Below, in pieces: positions 10,206 to 21,307 of a stretch of DNA of 64,000 nt. The notes under the pieces were generated by a model. The model was not told the origin of the DNA and did no database searches. It saw only the letters and a list, made by a program, of their open reading frames with translations. A program made the position numbers and the translations under genes. Numbering within the stretch: the stretch's first letter is position 1; every line of letters starts with the position of its first letter. Source of the stretch: Trichomonas vaginalis G3 (taxonomy: Eukaryota; Parabasalia; Trichomonadida; Trichomonadidae); contig NC_067207.1 of assembly GCF_026262505.1 (NCBI RefSeq), positions 20,862,082 through 20,926,081 of the forward strand, in the 5' to 3' direction.

Positions 10206-10403
10206 ATGAGCTTGTTCTTGAAGGTCATTCATGATGAAATAACTGTTGTAGAAGATGTTAGCAATTGTTCAGACATTTTGAAGCGTATAGATGAGATAAG
10301 AAAGAAGTTTATGAATGAGAATGTTTATGTTTCATTGACTTTCTCCAGTAACGAGAACTTTTATGAGATAATATTGAAGAGAGATGATTTTAATATGGTG
10401 TAA
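10206..10403 (+). CDS. 65-aa element protein, unknown
   Basis: Short intact frame (starts MSLFLKVIHDEITVVEDV) placed directly against the stop codon of the preceding gene and the start of the next, a tight polycistron-like spacing typical of these elements. No recognised domain. No counterpart seen elsewhere in this window. Confidence 0.55.
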   Translation: MSLFLKVIHDEITVVEDVSNCSDILKRIDEIRKKFMNENVYVSLTFSSNENFYEIILKRDDFNMV

Positions 10404-10930
10404 ATGGTAGCTTGGACAGCTTTAGGCGCAATGGGAACAAAAGCATTAGCATTTGGAGCAAAAGCACTTGGGCTTATGACGCAGTAAATAAAATGAGTGG
10501 AGGAAGGGTTTCGAAGACATTAGATGCAAATAAAGGGAAAGATTGGAGGCTGGGTTGCAAAGAAGTTAAGATTAAATAAAATAGGGCTCATAAATAAAGC
10601 ATCCAATTTGGTTGCGACTGAGTCAGAAAATGCTTTAGGAAAGGACGATGAGTTTGCAAAACACGCAAAAGACTTTAATGACCAGATGAAAGGTGAAACA
10701 ATGCATTTAAATAGATTCGATGGAACTAAAGAAAATGTTTCTTCTCCACCAGTAGTTCTTCCGTATGGTCCCTATGGAATGTATGGAAACCTTACGAAAG
10801 ACCATTTGACCCATTGACTGGTGGAAGTAACTGGTATCATTACGGACGAAGAAGAAAGACAGTCAAGTTGGAGACAGACGTGAAGAAAGCAACTAAAAAG
10901 AAACCAAGGAAGAGAGTTATAAAGCAATGA
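10404..10930 (+). pseudogene. Small hydrophobic/basic virion-type protein remnant
   Basis: It begins with a glycine/alanine-rich hydrophobic segment (MVAWTALGAMGTKALAFGAK) and ends in a very basic tail (KKATKKKPRKRVIKQ). This resembles small Polinton and adenovirus-like virion proteins that contact membrane or DNA, and the style recurs at 40963-41364 and 37092-37325. Broken (about two or three breaks). Confidence 0.45.
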
Positions 10931-10937
10931 ATTCAAC

Positions 10938-10986
10938 AGGTTAGAAATGAGGTTAGAAAACGTGTTAGATCTAACATTCTAACATA
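10938..10986. repeat. Five-word quasi-palindrome, GTTAGA type, in terminal repeat (site 6)
   Basis: Three GTTAGA words and two inverted TCTAAC/CTAAC words around a central AGATCT. It sits where the left terminal repeat has a GGTGA-type site. Confidence 0.85.
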
Positions 10987-11083
10987 AACATTATTTTTGT
11001 GCTATGTTTTCATACGTGTGAGGGTGGTGATATCATTAATTTTAAGTTTATTTTTTATTTTATTTTTATTTTATTTGGATGTA

Positions 11084-11368
11084 ATGACAGAACAAAAGCA
11101 ACTCATACAAATCAAAACATATAACAAACATACATTTAAACATTTATTCTTCCTTCCTGAGCATAACATGTTCTTTCAAATACATCCGAGACCAGTTGAC
11201 TTTTCATTGACTGTTTATAAAGATAGAAATAGTTATATCATTAAACCATACGATGACGAAGGTAAGTTATGTAAATTGTACGTTAAGAAGTTAGAGAAAG
11301 TTTATGGCTTCAAGTATGACTACAATAGGGTTAACACTGATGATGAAGATATTGAGGAAAATTTATGA
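11084..11368 (+). CDS. 94-aa protein encoded inside the terminal repeat (right copy)
   Basis: Intact twin of 6339-6623 (starts MTEQKQLIQIKTYNKHTFKH). Start chosen at the ATG matching its twin; the upstream extension is only T-rich leader. At the third terminus (22275) the same first residues are followed at once by a stop and an unrelated gene fills the space. Confidence 0.75.
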   Translation: MTEQKQLIQIKTYNKHTFKHLFFLPEHNMFFQIHPRPVDFSLTVYKDRNSYIIKPYDDEGKLCKLYVKKLEKVYGFKYDYNRVNTDDEDIEENL

Positions 11369-11580
11369 GAACATTAGTGAAGTTGTTAGTGAGAACGATA
11401 GTGAGAACGTTTATTTTTACATTAGTGAGTTCGTTAGTGAAGTGAAGTGGTTGGCGGCTTTGTAAAGTGTCAAATTCACAAGTATTGGGTAAGGTGGAAC
11501 GCAGTGCCACAGTACCCAAGACTTGTATACTAACTAATGTCGAACAATTTCCTCAAAGTTTCTCAGATTTATATAGATCA

Positions 11581-12100
11581 CTAGAGTCCCCTAGGCACTG
11601 ATTCTGGTTCAGTACCTAGGAGGCTCTAGTTCTCTAACGAACTGATAAAATGTTTTTAAATTTTTGGATATTGCTACCTGTGAAGCACTGACTTCAAGTC
11701 AGTACCTCACAGGTAGCAATTACATTGAAAGATGGGAGAAACTTTGTCCGAATGTTAAACTATTCGGACAAAGTTTCTCCATTTGTAGTGGAGATGGAAG
11801 GCTTTGAGGTATATTGTATTAATATATACCCCAAAGCCTTCCATCTCCACTTGAAAGTGTCCAAACTTTGGGTTAATAGTTTGCAATTAACCAAAGTTTG
11901 GACACTTTCTAGAAGGAATTGGAGGGTAAGAGATATACATTCATATGGTATATCTCTTACCCTCCAATTCCTTCTTAAAATGGGAGAAACTTTGTCCGAA
12001 TGTTAAACTATTCGGACAAAGTTTCTCCCATTTTTTGAAGGAATTGGAGGCTATGAGATACTGATGCAATGTCAGTAACTCATGGCTTCCAATTCCTTCC
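11581..12100. repeat. Train of eight perfect or near-perfect hairpins
   Basis: Consecutive inverted repeats with arms of roughly 20-28 bp and short loops: 11581-11629, 11671-11719, 11732-11782, 11789-11850, 11853-11909, 11911-11975, 11977-12034, 12037-12099. At least three stem sequences recur in the train at 25712-26390 (GGGAGAAACTTTGTCCGAAT, GGAGATGGAAGGCTTTG, GAAGGAATTG types). No coding potential is seen. It lies just outside the right end of the short Polinton. Confidence 0.9.
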
Positions 12101-12452
12101 TAAAACTCATAAAACTGGACATTACATGCATATAAAATTTGACATGTAAAATCCACTTTTTGTGAGCGGGGATTTGACTCCGTCAAATCCCCTTTTTCGT
12201 TTACGAGACCATAAACCTTTCAATTTCGAAGATTTTGAGAGCATTCCATACCGATGTCAGTCATGGTCTCTACCGACGTCAGTCAGGACGTGAACCGACG
12301 TCAGTTAGTAAATTCTATCGTTCTACTTTACAAAATGTAAACTTCTATCGTTCCAGTACCATATTTTCTTCGCTAGGGTCTAACACCAAATAGACCCTTT
12401 GTACTTGCAAATTCAATGCTCTCTCATTTTTTTGCAGAAAAGGAAAAACCTG
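12101..12452. other. Gene-free spacer with hairpin and CCGACGTCAG repeats
   Basis: It holds a GGGGATTTGACTCCGTCAAATCCCC-type hairpin near 12160-12200 and three ACCGA(T/C)GTCAGT words at 12251-12312. Then comes a segment (TTTACAAAATGTAAACTTCT, GGGTCTAACACCAAA) that also occurs, inverted, downstream of the tRNA-like unit at 43892. No gene is seen. Confidence 0.7.
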
Positions 12453-12526
12453 AACACCATCGGGACTCGAACCGAGGTCCTCGACACCTATGACAAGGGA
12501 GTCCATACCACTGAGCTTTGAGCCGC
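12453..12526 (-). ncRNA. tRNA-like Pol III unit (PolB-family region)
   Basis: Read on the minus strand it starts GCGGCTCAAAGCTCAGTGG (good A box) and has a perfect B box GGTTCGAGTCC, followed by GATGGTGTTCAGG and a T-run that would end a Pol III transcript. The 3' strand of the acceptor stem does not pair with the 5' strand, so it is probably not a functional tRNA. It could be a degenerate tRNA or a tRNA-derived RNA. A related unit is at 43892. Confidence 0.6.
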
Positions 12527-12708
12527 TTACATATTTATTAGTAAAATATCATATATATGTTATATATGACACTTTTCATGCAATGAAGGTTATGTTGAAA
12601 ATGACCAAACTTCATGAAAATCATGAATTTTTAACATTTCTTTAAGACAGAAAAAATAAAGTTAGAATTTTTTTTATTTATTTTTTTATTTTGTATGTAA
12701 AGACAGTA

Positions 12709-13530
12709 ATGACAACATTAGAGAACACAACAACTGCTATCGTTCATGAAGCCATAAATGAAGAATACGAGTACATACAGTATAACAAACAGTTACGTCT
12801 CATTCGTTCAGTCAAAGATGATATGTATCAAATGCAAAGTATAATGAATGCTCTTCGTTCTACAAAGCAAGCATATCATTGGTTTGAAAACCAACAGACA
12901 AAAGAACTTTTAGAAAATTTCCTCATATGATTGCTTCCCTCGGAAAACCGAGAGAAGAGATTCCGTACGAAAATCGCAAGAATTTGGCTCCTGGTTTGAA
13001 AGGTTATTATGTTCATAGACTATTAGTAAATGCTGTAGCAATGTGGGCTTCACCTCGTTATGCTTGTTATATTTTCATGATGTTAGATGAACTATATAAA
13101 GCAGAACGTGAAGAGATGGAAAAGAAACTTCAAGCAAAAGATGAAGTCATTGAAGATAAAGATAAAAATATACAGAAAAGAATACCACGTTCGGTACCAA
13201 AAGGAGAAGAGCTATAAGTATATGATATATACTGAAGAGATGGAAAATGAAGAAGATAAAGATATGGTTATGTTACATTTAGTCAGAAGAAACAACAAGA
13301 GCTTTTATGACTTAGCTAAGATATATAAATCTGACAGAAACTGGTTCTATCGTGAAAACTTACCGATTTCAATGACTCCGAATGAGCAAATAAAGGAAAT
13401 TGTCAAAAATACTCTTCCTCAAACACACTATGACATCAAAGGTTGCACAATACTTACATTCAAAGAAGACTTACCATTACTGAAGGAAAAAATAACAGAA
13501 TATTTCGATAACTTCAAAGAGGAAGAATGA
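12709..13530 (+). pseudogene. KilA-N domain gene, broken
   Basis: Close relative of 47650-48429 and 3411-4244: NTTTAIVHEAINEEYEYIQ at the start, the KilA-N hallmark MWASPRYA in the middle, and NWFYRENLPISMTPNE then LPLLKEKITEYFDNF at the end. Leader TATTTTGTATGTAAAGACAG is shared. Start set at the ATG after that leader. About two breaks. Its presence near a PolB-family element shows that the module is shared between families. Confidence 0.85.
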
Positions 13531-13633
13531 ACAAAAATAATTTTTTTTGTTCAATGCTTTGAAATTATTTTTTACAGTCAGTCAATGACGACTGACTGAC
13601 TGTTTGGAATTTTATACAAAAATATATTTTTGC

Positions 13634-14107
13634 TTAAATAGCTTCAGGGTCTATTTCTTCAACCATTTCACTTCCTTCGTCAATGTCAATATAAGCTTCT
13701 TCAACCTTTGGTAAGAACTTTTGTATAACATCTTTGTTCGTTATTGTTTTCAGAGATGAAGGATAATATTTCACATTTGTTTCACCTTTCTTATATTCTT
13801 TCTGTTCGGAAAGATTCATAGCAATACTGAAGAAGTCAACGTTAGAGTTCTTTATAACAGTATAATGAGTATCTTTGACATTCACGAAGAAACTCTTTTG
13901 TTTCAAAACTACTGCTAACTCTTGTGAAGTATAACGTTTGCGGTCAATGACGATAGCTAATGGTCTGACATACTGACCGAACTTAGATTCTTTCACAAAC
14001 TTCTTGTTAAAGATAACATTAACATTTGAAGCACCATTGAACTCATTCTTGATGGCAGTAGCGAGAGCATTGTATGAAAAGAACTTGCAATCTTGCATGT
14101 GTTTCAT
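13634..14107 (-). CDS. 157-aa element protein, unknown
   Basis: Intact frame with no recognised domain; begins MKHMQDCKFFSYNALATAIK and ends in an acidic tail (DIDEGSEMVEEIDPEAI). It is divergent from the polymerase gene (89 bases apart). An acidic tail beside a replication gene is reminiscent of the 139-aa protein beside the helicase in the other family (IDIDPEMF versus EEIDPEAI). A single-strand DNA-binding role is a guess from that parallel. Confidence 0.7.
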   Translation of the reverse strand: MKHMQDCKFFSYNALATAIKNEFNGASNVNVIFNKKFVKESKFGQYVRPLAIVIDRKRYTSQELAVVLKQKSFFVNVKDTHYTVIKNSNVDFFSIAMNLSEQKEYKKGETNVKYYPSSLKTITNKDVIQKFLPKVEEAYIDIDEGSEMVEEIDPEAI

Positions 14108-14196
14108 TATAATAAAAAGTTCGAAATATTTTAAAACTAGCCTTAAAAAATCTAAGCTAATTTTTTTCTAAGAAATTTTTTAATTTCCTACTAAAG

Positions 14197-17100
14197 ATGT
14201 ATCGGAAGTTGTCTAAGTTAGAACACTCGGAAATAAAACAACTTCTTACAGAAGCTAACATAGAAGTAGCAAAACATTACGCGACAAACAAAAAATCACT
14301 CGCTGACATCCTCAATGACTACAATGGTGCAATAAGTTATGATAGAATTCATGAGTTCATAAAGCCGCAACACGGCGAGGACGAAGTCTATGCAAGAGCA
14401 TTTCCTTTAAATGATGTTGCTATTGACTTATATCATAGACGTTCAGTACCACATGAAGTAAGAAGAGAAATGTTTGACATAACAAATGCGAACGTTGGTG
14501 AAACACGAGAGAGACGACACACTGAAACAACAGAGAAGAGAGATGTTTAAGAGCGCTATAGAACAAGTTCGCAAAGCTAATGATGTCATTCGTTCCATTG
14601 ACGACAAACCAAAAGAAGGTAAGAGATGGTTAAAGAAAGATGAAGAGAATAGGAAGAGGAATGTTAAGACAGGCAATAGACTCATTGACTTTAACATCGA
14701 AGCTTTAGATGAACCAAACAGAGACTACTTACACAAACATTTGGGTAAGGTTTTCATGAGACTCTTAGAGAAGATTAAAATAAACTCCCAACAAAGATGG
14801 ATGGTATGTTATAAACTTGGTGGAAAGTATGAATGTTCTACGTTAAACCTCAATAATATTGGAACATTACTACATCAGCTCTTGAAGGAGAACTTTATAA
14901 CAGAGATTGAAGCAAATGCTGCAGGTATTGTTGAAATGCACTATGACTTCTTCTTGACAAACATAAAGAATCTTACTGAAATAAAGATGTATGATTTAAC
15001 AGAATATGAAGGCTTAACGATGTCAGATGTTAAGAAAGGAAAGCCAAAAAAGAGACCCTATAGAGATGAAAGCACACTGACAAATGACCAGAAAGCCATT
15101 TTGGAAGCTCTTAAGCAAACAGGAAACCCAGCACTTATAGAAAGCTTTTGGAAAGATAATGGTGAAAGGAAGTTTTATAAAAAGAGAAGCGGTCAGTTCT
15201 GGAAGTATCTTTGCACATTACCTATAAATCTTGAACGCTATCAAATTTTCAATGAACTGAACAAAAGAACTGCAACACTTATGACAGAGGACAATTGTTT
15301 CGTTTATGCTTGCATTCAGGCTGGAGTAGATGGAGAGACTATTGACCACATGAGAGAAGTCATTCGTGTTAGAGACTTTCCTCAAAGTAAAGTACAAGAA
15401 ATTTCTGACGCAACAGGTATAGCATTTAATGTTACCATTGGTTATTTCAATGACTCAAGACATAATGAAATAAAGAGATATATACCAAAAGAATGTGAAA
15501 CTGTTAGAACTATTGACTTACTTCTTGTTGAAGACCACTACATGCTAAATGAAAGACTTCCAATGACAACATACTTCATTCGAAACTATAAAGAAATTCT
15601 CAAAGCTTGTGGTGGAATGAACATTGAGAAACAGATGAAGATTTATACAAAGAGAGAAGATAAATATGTAGTTCGTTATGATAGAACAACACCGTTATGG
15701 GATATTATGAAAACATTGTGGGGGTGCAAATATTTCGAACCTATTTCTTATGGAGAACTTTTCATATATACGACTGACTTATATAAACAGAACCTTGCAC
15801 CATTTAAAGATTTGACATATGCTCCAAAGTATTGTGTACAACTGAAGAAGAAAGCCGAGTCAAAAGAAGTAAATAAAAATAAGTGCAAGTTCATTCCTGA
15901 GCACGTTTTCTTTGCTGACTTTTAGTGTAGCACAGACGGCTTTCATAAAGCTTTTAACATCTGTTATGACAGTGAAGATGGTTCAGTGAGTGAAAGCATT
16001 TGGGGTCAGAATTGTGCAACAGAATTTTTGGAAAGACTTCCTGACAAGAGTTTAGTATATTTTCACAACCTCAGCTATGACATAAACTTTATCTTAAGAC
16101 ACATGACAGAAGTGAAAGGAACTCCCATCATTAAAGGTTCACGAACAATGCAAATAACTGGTTTATATAAAGGAAGGGCTATTATTATAAAAGACTCTTA
16201 CAGTGTTATAAATAAGAAGCTTAAACTATTTCCTGCTATGTTTAACTTACAAACTGGCCCGAAAGAAGTATTTCCTTACAACTACTACAGCAGTACTTTG
16301 CTCATGAATGACAACAGAACTGGTGTCATTTCTGAAGCATGCAAGTTTATCCAGGATGCGGATACATTCATGAAGAACATAGATTCCATCAAAGGTTGCA
16401 GAATAGATGAGAACCACTTCGACTTAGAAAAATATAGCTCATTTTATTGCAAACAAGATGTAAGAATTTTAAGAGAAGGATTTGTAAAGTTCAGAAATGA
16501 CTTATTGAAAGAGTTTGATTTAAACGTATATGACTACGTTAGTATTTGTTCTATTGCTAACAAATTGTTTGAGAACAGAGTATACTTCCCGAATGGAAAT
16601 CTTTATGACCTCTCAAATAAACAAAGAGAATTTATTTCGAGATGCATTCAAGGTGGAAGATGTATGCTGTCAGATAACATGAAACAAAAGAGCAAAAAGA
16701 AACTCATTGCTGACTTCGACGCTGTTTCATTATACCCTTCAGCAATTGCAAGACTCTATACTTTAGAAGGTATACCGAAAGTATTGAAGGAAGAAATGTT
16801 AAGCACAGAGTATCTCATGAGACATTTATTCGATGACGACCAAAAGGAACCCATTGGTGAAAAGTTTATGTCTGGCTTCTTTGTTCTCATTAAGATAAAA
16901 GAGATTGGCATACATAGACACTTTCCTTTAATAGTTTGTGACCCTGAACTAAATCCAGAACTTAACGTTCCCAGAAGTTCAAACACTTGCTGTTTAATGT
17001 ATGTTGACCATATAAATTACAAGACCTCATAAAATATCAAAGGTGTCAAATGTGAAAGTGTTGCAAGGATACTATTACGATGGAAACAGAGATATTAGAA

Positions 17101-17981
17101 TAAGAGATGAAGTAAAGAAGTTGTTTGAGTTAAGGTTAAAGTATAAGAAAGAAGGATCCTTTGCAAGAAAATATAAAGCTCATTCTGAACAGTATTTATG
17201 GCAAAACTATTCTATCTCCTATTGAGTCAAAATAACCATAGTAGATGACAAAGATGCTATAAGATATGCTATAAGAAACTACAACCATATAGTGAAGTTC
17301 GAAGGGTTGGATGGTTCAGATAAAACATTAAATATTATTTTCAAGCTAACGAAAAGCATTTGCAGACACTTTAACTTCTGTCCTCTTGGTGTAAATATTC
17401 TATCTATGTCGAAGAGAATAATGTGTGAAGTATTCTGTACTGCTGAGGACTTAGGAATGGACATCTTTTATAGCGATACGGACAGTATGCATCTCTACAA
17501 TGAAGACATCCCTCGTTTAGCTCTGGAATTTCAGAAGAGATATGGTCGCGAACTTATAGGAAAGAACCTTGGTCAATTTCATAGCGACTTTGCAGAAATC
17601 ACAAAAGATAAACAAAGTTTAGCTTATAAAAGTATTTTCTGTGGAAAGAAGACTTACATAGACTTACTCACTAACGATTTAAATGAAGTTGCATTTCACT
17701 GCAGAATGAAAGGCGTGAAGCAAGATGTTATTGCTTTAACCGCAAATGAAATGTTTCCTGACTCTGTTCAGTGTTTCTATGATGAAGATAAAGGTTTAAT
17801 GGTTCCGCAAGGAAAATTTGACAAAGACTCTGAGTTCAGTGTTATGAAGTTATATAAAGCACTTTATGACGGTCAAGAGATTGCATTCGACTTATGTAAG
17901 TCTTCTAGTCCTTGCTTTGCTGAAAAGTTTAACTTTTCTATTCAGACTAAGACTTCATTCATAAGAAAGCTTAAGTTCTGA
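14197..17981 (+). pseudogene. Protein-primed family B DNA polymerase, broken
   Basis: Polinton-type PolB, which copies the linear element from a protein primer. Visible: exonuclease I-like FFADF, exonuclease II YFHNLSYDINF, exonuclease III YCKQDVRILREGF, polymerase motif A DFDAVSLYPSA and motif C YSDTDSMHLY. The long N-terminal region ahead of the exonuclease (from MYRKLSKLEHSEIKQ) is basic. The total span suits the roughly 1,200-residue Maverick polymerase. Broken (about four breaks), hence a fossil. Confidence 0.9.
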
Positions 17982-18086
17982 GGTCATGAATGAGAAAAAT
18001 AATGAGGTCATTTATTTTTGTCAGCAGTGAGACCATTCATGATAAAAATAAGCCGCTAGCGGCAAGGGCGAAGCCCATGTGGTCAT

Positions 18087-18943
18087 TTACAATACTGCGA
18101 TGGTAGAGTTTAAGAGTTGTGCTTCAATGTAGAGACAGTCCTTATGGTCTGGAGGTAAGAACACTGGGCAGTTATGGTCATGAGTGGAGAACATGTCTAT
18201 CCAAAACTCACGATTGAAGCCAGTTAATTTATAGTATTTAGGGTTAGGAAGTGGTGAAGTTCTTGTATGACCAATGAACTCATTTTCAACGCCTTTGGCT
18301 ATATTAGAGAAAAGAATAGCTTGCTTTCTATCCCAAATGCCAGGTGTTACAATCTTTGAAAATTCATTTTTCCTCGGAAGCATTGCATCATAATTGAAAA
18401 CATTCTTGAAATCATCACTTGGTTCAGAGATTTGAAATCTTATACGTAATGGATTTTCTTTCTCTTTAGCGACTTCATTGAATGGTGAGAATACAATGAA
18501 TTGACAGTCATGTGTTCCATCTTCATTTTCATTAAATTCATAATGAAAGTCTATAAGTTGTGGCTGACTACCTTCTTCTTTCAGTTGTGCAAGAAACTCA
18601 CGTAAAGGCTGTAAAGTTTGTACTTCAATGTTGAACTTTTTCTCGAACATCTCATTAAATGAAATCATACATTGCAACAATGTTGTATCGTCTTTAAAGT
18701 ATTTGTATATGTGAATGTTTTGGGCGCTTAAAGACTGTTGTCATTTTCTATCTCGACTTGAAGTATAAAGTCAACTTTCCTAAATGCTCTCGTAATGTAC
18801 ATATTTGTTATGCCAATATATTTTTCTTCATTTATGTTCACAATCCAGTCTGTTGGAAACTTAAACGTTACTCTGTTCCCCTTTATTTTGACGTCAGGGT
18901 TTTCACTACTGAACGCAACAGATAAAGGTATTTGTCTATACAT
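18087..18943 (-). pseudogene. Candidate minor capsid protein of the PolB family, broken
   Basis: The N-terminal part contains FKFPTDWIVNINEEKYIGI, which lines up with FDYPLRWLRDPSVTKAIGF of 37330-38178 (F-x-F/Y-P-x-x-W, then K-x-I-G). Total length about 285 codons matches the 282- and 286-aa paralogues of the helicase-type element. It lies between polymerase and capsid genes, convergent with the polymerase. Minor capsid role is inferred. Broken (about one break). Confidence 0.5.
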
Positions 18944-18967
18944 TTAGTTCCGATAAAAATAACCCAT

Positions 18968-19200
18968 TTACTCTTTCTTTGCTTCAGCTTCTTTAGCTTT
19001 TGCTTCAGCTTCTTCTCTAGCTTTTTTCGCCAGTAGTCTTGGGTTCTTTTGTCTTCCAGCAGCTAATGCAGCAAGTTGTTTTCACTAAGTTTTCTCTTTG
19101 GTCTCTCTGGCTTTTGTTCTTGTTTTTGTTCCTTCAGTTCGGATAAAATTTGCTCACGAATTTCTTTCTTCAATGCTTCAACATCTATTGTCTGAGTCAT
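18968..19200 (-). pseudogene. Short Lys/Glu/Ala-rich coiled-coil gene remnant
   Basis: About 77 codons starting MTQTIDVEALKKEIREQI, rich in K, E, Q and R, ending EAEAKKE. Predicted coiled coil. It is divergent from 19247. Broken (about one break). No family recognised. Confidence 0.5.
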
Positions 19201-19246
19201 TTGACTGCAGATAAAAAAACAAAATTAAAACTTTAACCGATGTAAA

Positions 19247-19675
19247 ATGAGCTTGTCAAAATCAGAGCGAGAGTCTATTATATTAAATGACGCAAGAGGA
19301 ATACAACATCCTTTCTATTACGTAAGTCAGAGTAAAGATGGTAAAATATACGTAAGAAAAAGAAAGGTTCCATTAGCGAATGCAGAAAGCGACAACATTA
19401 AGGTGCATGGCACCGAGGGCGAAGCCCATGTTAAGCCTTCTATTCAAACTGAAAAGTCAATAGAACCAGAAGAAAAGAAGCCAGATGTACTTTCAATAAC
19501 GAACCAAGAGCTTATTGCAAAGTTCGTGAATTTCATTGAAAAACAAACCGAGTCAAAGAATCCTGACCCGCCAGTGAAAGAAGTTGAGACAAAAGAGAAT
19601 GTACAGTTCATTGAAAATGTCAAGAAACAACTTCCACCACGAATGCCAAGAAGAAGAGTGAGAATAATGAAGTAA
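19247..19675 (+). CDS. 142-aa virion-type protein
   Basis: Intact frame. The N-terminal segment SKSERESIILNDARGIQHPF and the following GKIYVRKRKVPL resemble the start of 41556-42140 (DEEKNSIIESARSGNTNPNY). The C-terminus is basic (PPRMPRRRVRIMK). It precedes the capsid gene by 27 bases, so it is probably co-expressed with it. The conserved position suggests a small capsid-associated protein, but function is unknown. Confidence 0.7.
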   Translation: MSLSKSERESIILNDARGIQHPFYYVSQSKDGKIYVRKRKVPLANAESDNIKVHGTEGEAHVKPSIQTEKSIEPEEKKPDVLSITNQELIAKFVNFIEKQTESKNPDPPVKEVETKENVQFIENVKKQLPPRMPRRRVRIMK

Positions 19676-19702
19676 ATAGATATTTTTATCTGAAGTAAAT
19701 AC

Positions 19703-21277
19703 ATGCAGAACGAACAGCTAAACGAATTTACTCCAGCAGAGCATATTCATCAGATTCGCTCATATTTCGATATCATAGACATTGCAGTTCAAATTGGTGA
19801 CACTAATAGAAAATATTCTGACGCAAAGATTCCATCACAACCTGGAACTGCTAAAGATAACACATGGGTAACATTCAATCTCTCACCTCCTGGTGAAAAT
19901 ATGTTGGACCTTTACAATACATTCATTACGTATAAAATGGAAGGTCAATTTATTGTAGATAAAGAAATTGGTTCAGGTTCCAATAAAACAAACCCACCAG
20001 GATTTTGGATTGGTTTCGATGACGCTTTCTATGCAGTTGCTGGATATCAAATCCTTGCAAATGGTCGTATCGTATATTCTCAAGACAACGCAAGAGAAGA
20101 AGCATATATAACTTCAAACTCACAAACTACCGAACAAATAAAGAAAGTAGATGTTTTCTCAAAGACTCGACATGAAGATGTATGGAGTCATTCGGGAACA
20201 TGCAGAACAGGACAAATTGTTAGTGGTCCAATTACAGCAGGAAAATCATTTGATTTTAAGCTTCGTTTAAGAATTCCTGTTAGAAGATTCCTTCCATTAG
20301 AAGCTATTCGATTTATTCCAGCTTTTGCAGGAAACATTCAGCTTAAAGTAAAGTTCAGTAGCGACGCCTTACAATGCACATCTATATCTGTAAATGATAT
20401 CATTGCTTTCAATCCAACTCTTAAAGTTGCATTTGCTTCAGATTCAAATCCACCGACAAATAAATTTGTTCCATGGAATGAACCATTCACTATGATAACG
20501 AAGGCAGTAGAAGCTAGTGGAACAGTTACTATTACAACTGTAACCCAGCAACTATTTCGAACAAAGATGGATTTTAATGAATGTTTCATTCATCCAAAGT
20601 CATTCTCTTTAGACCCTAACATTTATACAGAACTTGTAGAACATTATACAAACGAGGCTTTATGTTTTCCTGTTAAAGTTATGGATTGGATTCCTATGGA
20701 CGGTTCATTCTCAAAGAATACAGATAGTTCAAGTGCAACATTTACAGCAGCTTATACGCCTATTAATGTTAAAAGTATTTGGGCACTATTTAGAAAGAAA
20801 GACAACTATTATGTTAATTTTGAGAACCCTAAGTTTAAATATCTTCAGCTTTCCATGGGAACTTATGGAAATATGCCTGCAGAACCTGAAAAATCATATG
20901 GACCTGTATTTTATGAAATGGTTGCGAACGCCTGCAATACAAACAATGATATGATAGGATTTAATGAAGATGTTATGAGGTCATTGGTGGATGATGGTAG
21001 TGTGGAACATAAATGGGATAGCTATGACAACACACATTTCTTATGTGGTTTTCCAACAGAAGTGGACTTTTGCTTCCAGCAAGGTCAAACATCTACTGCT
21101 CCAATAACATACAAATTGTTTGTTAAAGGACCTATTGAACTAGCAACTGAAAATGTACCAAAGCCACTTATTGGATTTATGAGGGATTGTTGCTTTGCCA
21201 TTCAGGTAAGACAGTCAGGCATCCCCATAATAAGATTAGATGACTATAACTTAGCTGCGGACGACAGTGAGGAATAA
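19703..21277 (+). CDS. Polinton double-jelly-roll major capsid protein
   Basis: Open 524-aa frame. The beta-rich pattern FDFKLRLRIPVRRFLPLEAI and IPAFAGNIQLKVKF lines up with KLKLRVPLSSFL and LPNWAGKISIEL in the capsid gene of the helicase-type element, and length suits the Polinton double-jelly-roll capsid, which forms hexagonal capsomers. A near-identical partial copy lies at 7585-8630. It follows the 142-aa gene and precedes the proline-rich gene, as in the other copy. The frame looks whole although the element is broken. Confidence 0.85.
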   Translation: MQNEQLNEFTPAEHIHQIRSYFDIIDIAVQIGDTNRKYSDAKIPSQPGTAKDNTWVTFNLSPPGENMLDLYNTFITYKMEGQFIVDKEIGSGSNKTNPPGFWIGFDDAFYAVAGYQILANGRIVYSQDNAREEAYITSNSQTTEQIKKVDVFSKTRHEDVWSHSGTCRTGQIVSGPITAGKSFDFKLRLRIPVRRFLPLEAIRFIPAFAGNIQLKVKFSSDALQCTSISVNDIIAFNPTLKVAFASDSNPPTNKFVPWNEPFTMITKAVEASGTVTITTVTQQLFRTKMDFNECFIHPKSFSLDPNIYTELVEHYTNEALCFPVKVMDWIPMDGSFSKNTDSSSATFTAAYTPINVKSIWALFRKKDNYYVNFENPKFKYLQLSMGTYGNMPAEPEKSYGPVFYEMVANACNTNNDMIGFNEDVMRSLVDDGSVEHKWDSYDNTHFLCGFPTEVDFCFQQGQTSTAPITYKLFVKGPIELATENVPKPLIGFMRDCCFAIQVRQSGIPIIRLDDYNLAADDSEE

Positions 21278-21307
21278 AGGATGAACATCTATTTTTAAAG
21301 CTTATAA

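Larger units (their letters stand above)
6134..11535. mobile_element. Short, internally reduced Polinton with long terminal inverted repeats
   Basis: Both ends begin AGTTAGTAT and continue as inverted repeats of about 630-650 bp (6134-6785 and 10906-11535). The same terminus is found a third time at 22979. Between them lie remnants of the major capsid gene, packaging ATPase, a minor-capsid candidate and small structural genes. No polymerase or integrase is visible. At 5.4 kb it is far below the usual 15-25 kb, so it is a fossil deletion derivative with many breaks. Divergence between the two ends suggests it is not recent. Confidence 0.8.
10906..11535. repeat. Right terminal inverted repeat of short Polinton
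   Basis: Inverted match to 6134-6785. It includes the 94-aa frame, the GGTGGTGATATCATTAAT block, repeated TTAGTGA words, and the terminal CGCAGTGCCACAGTACCC...ATACTAACT. The same terminal series is found at 22063-22979. Confidence 0.85.

Noticed and set aside
20733-20954. 73-codon frame inside the capsid gene, also present at 7860-8081
   Set aside because: It is conserved only because the capsid gene is duplicated; composition is that of a shadow frame.
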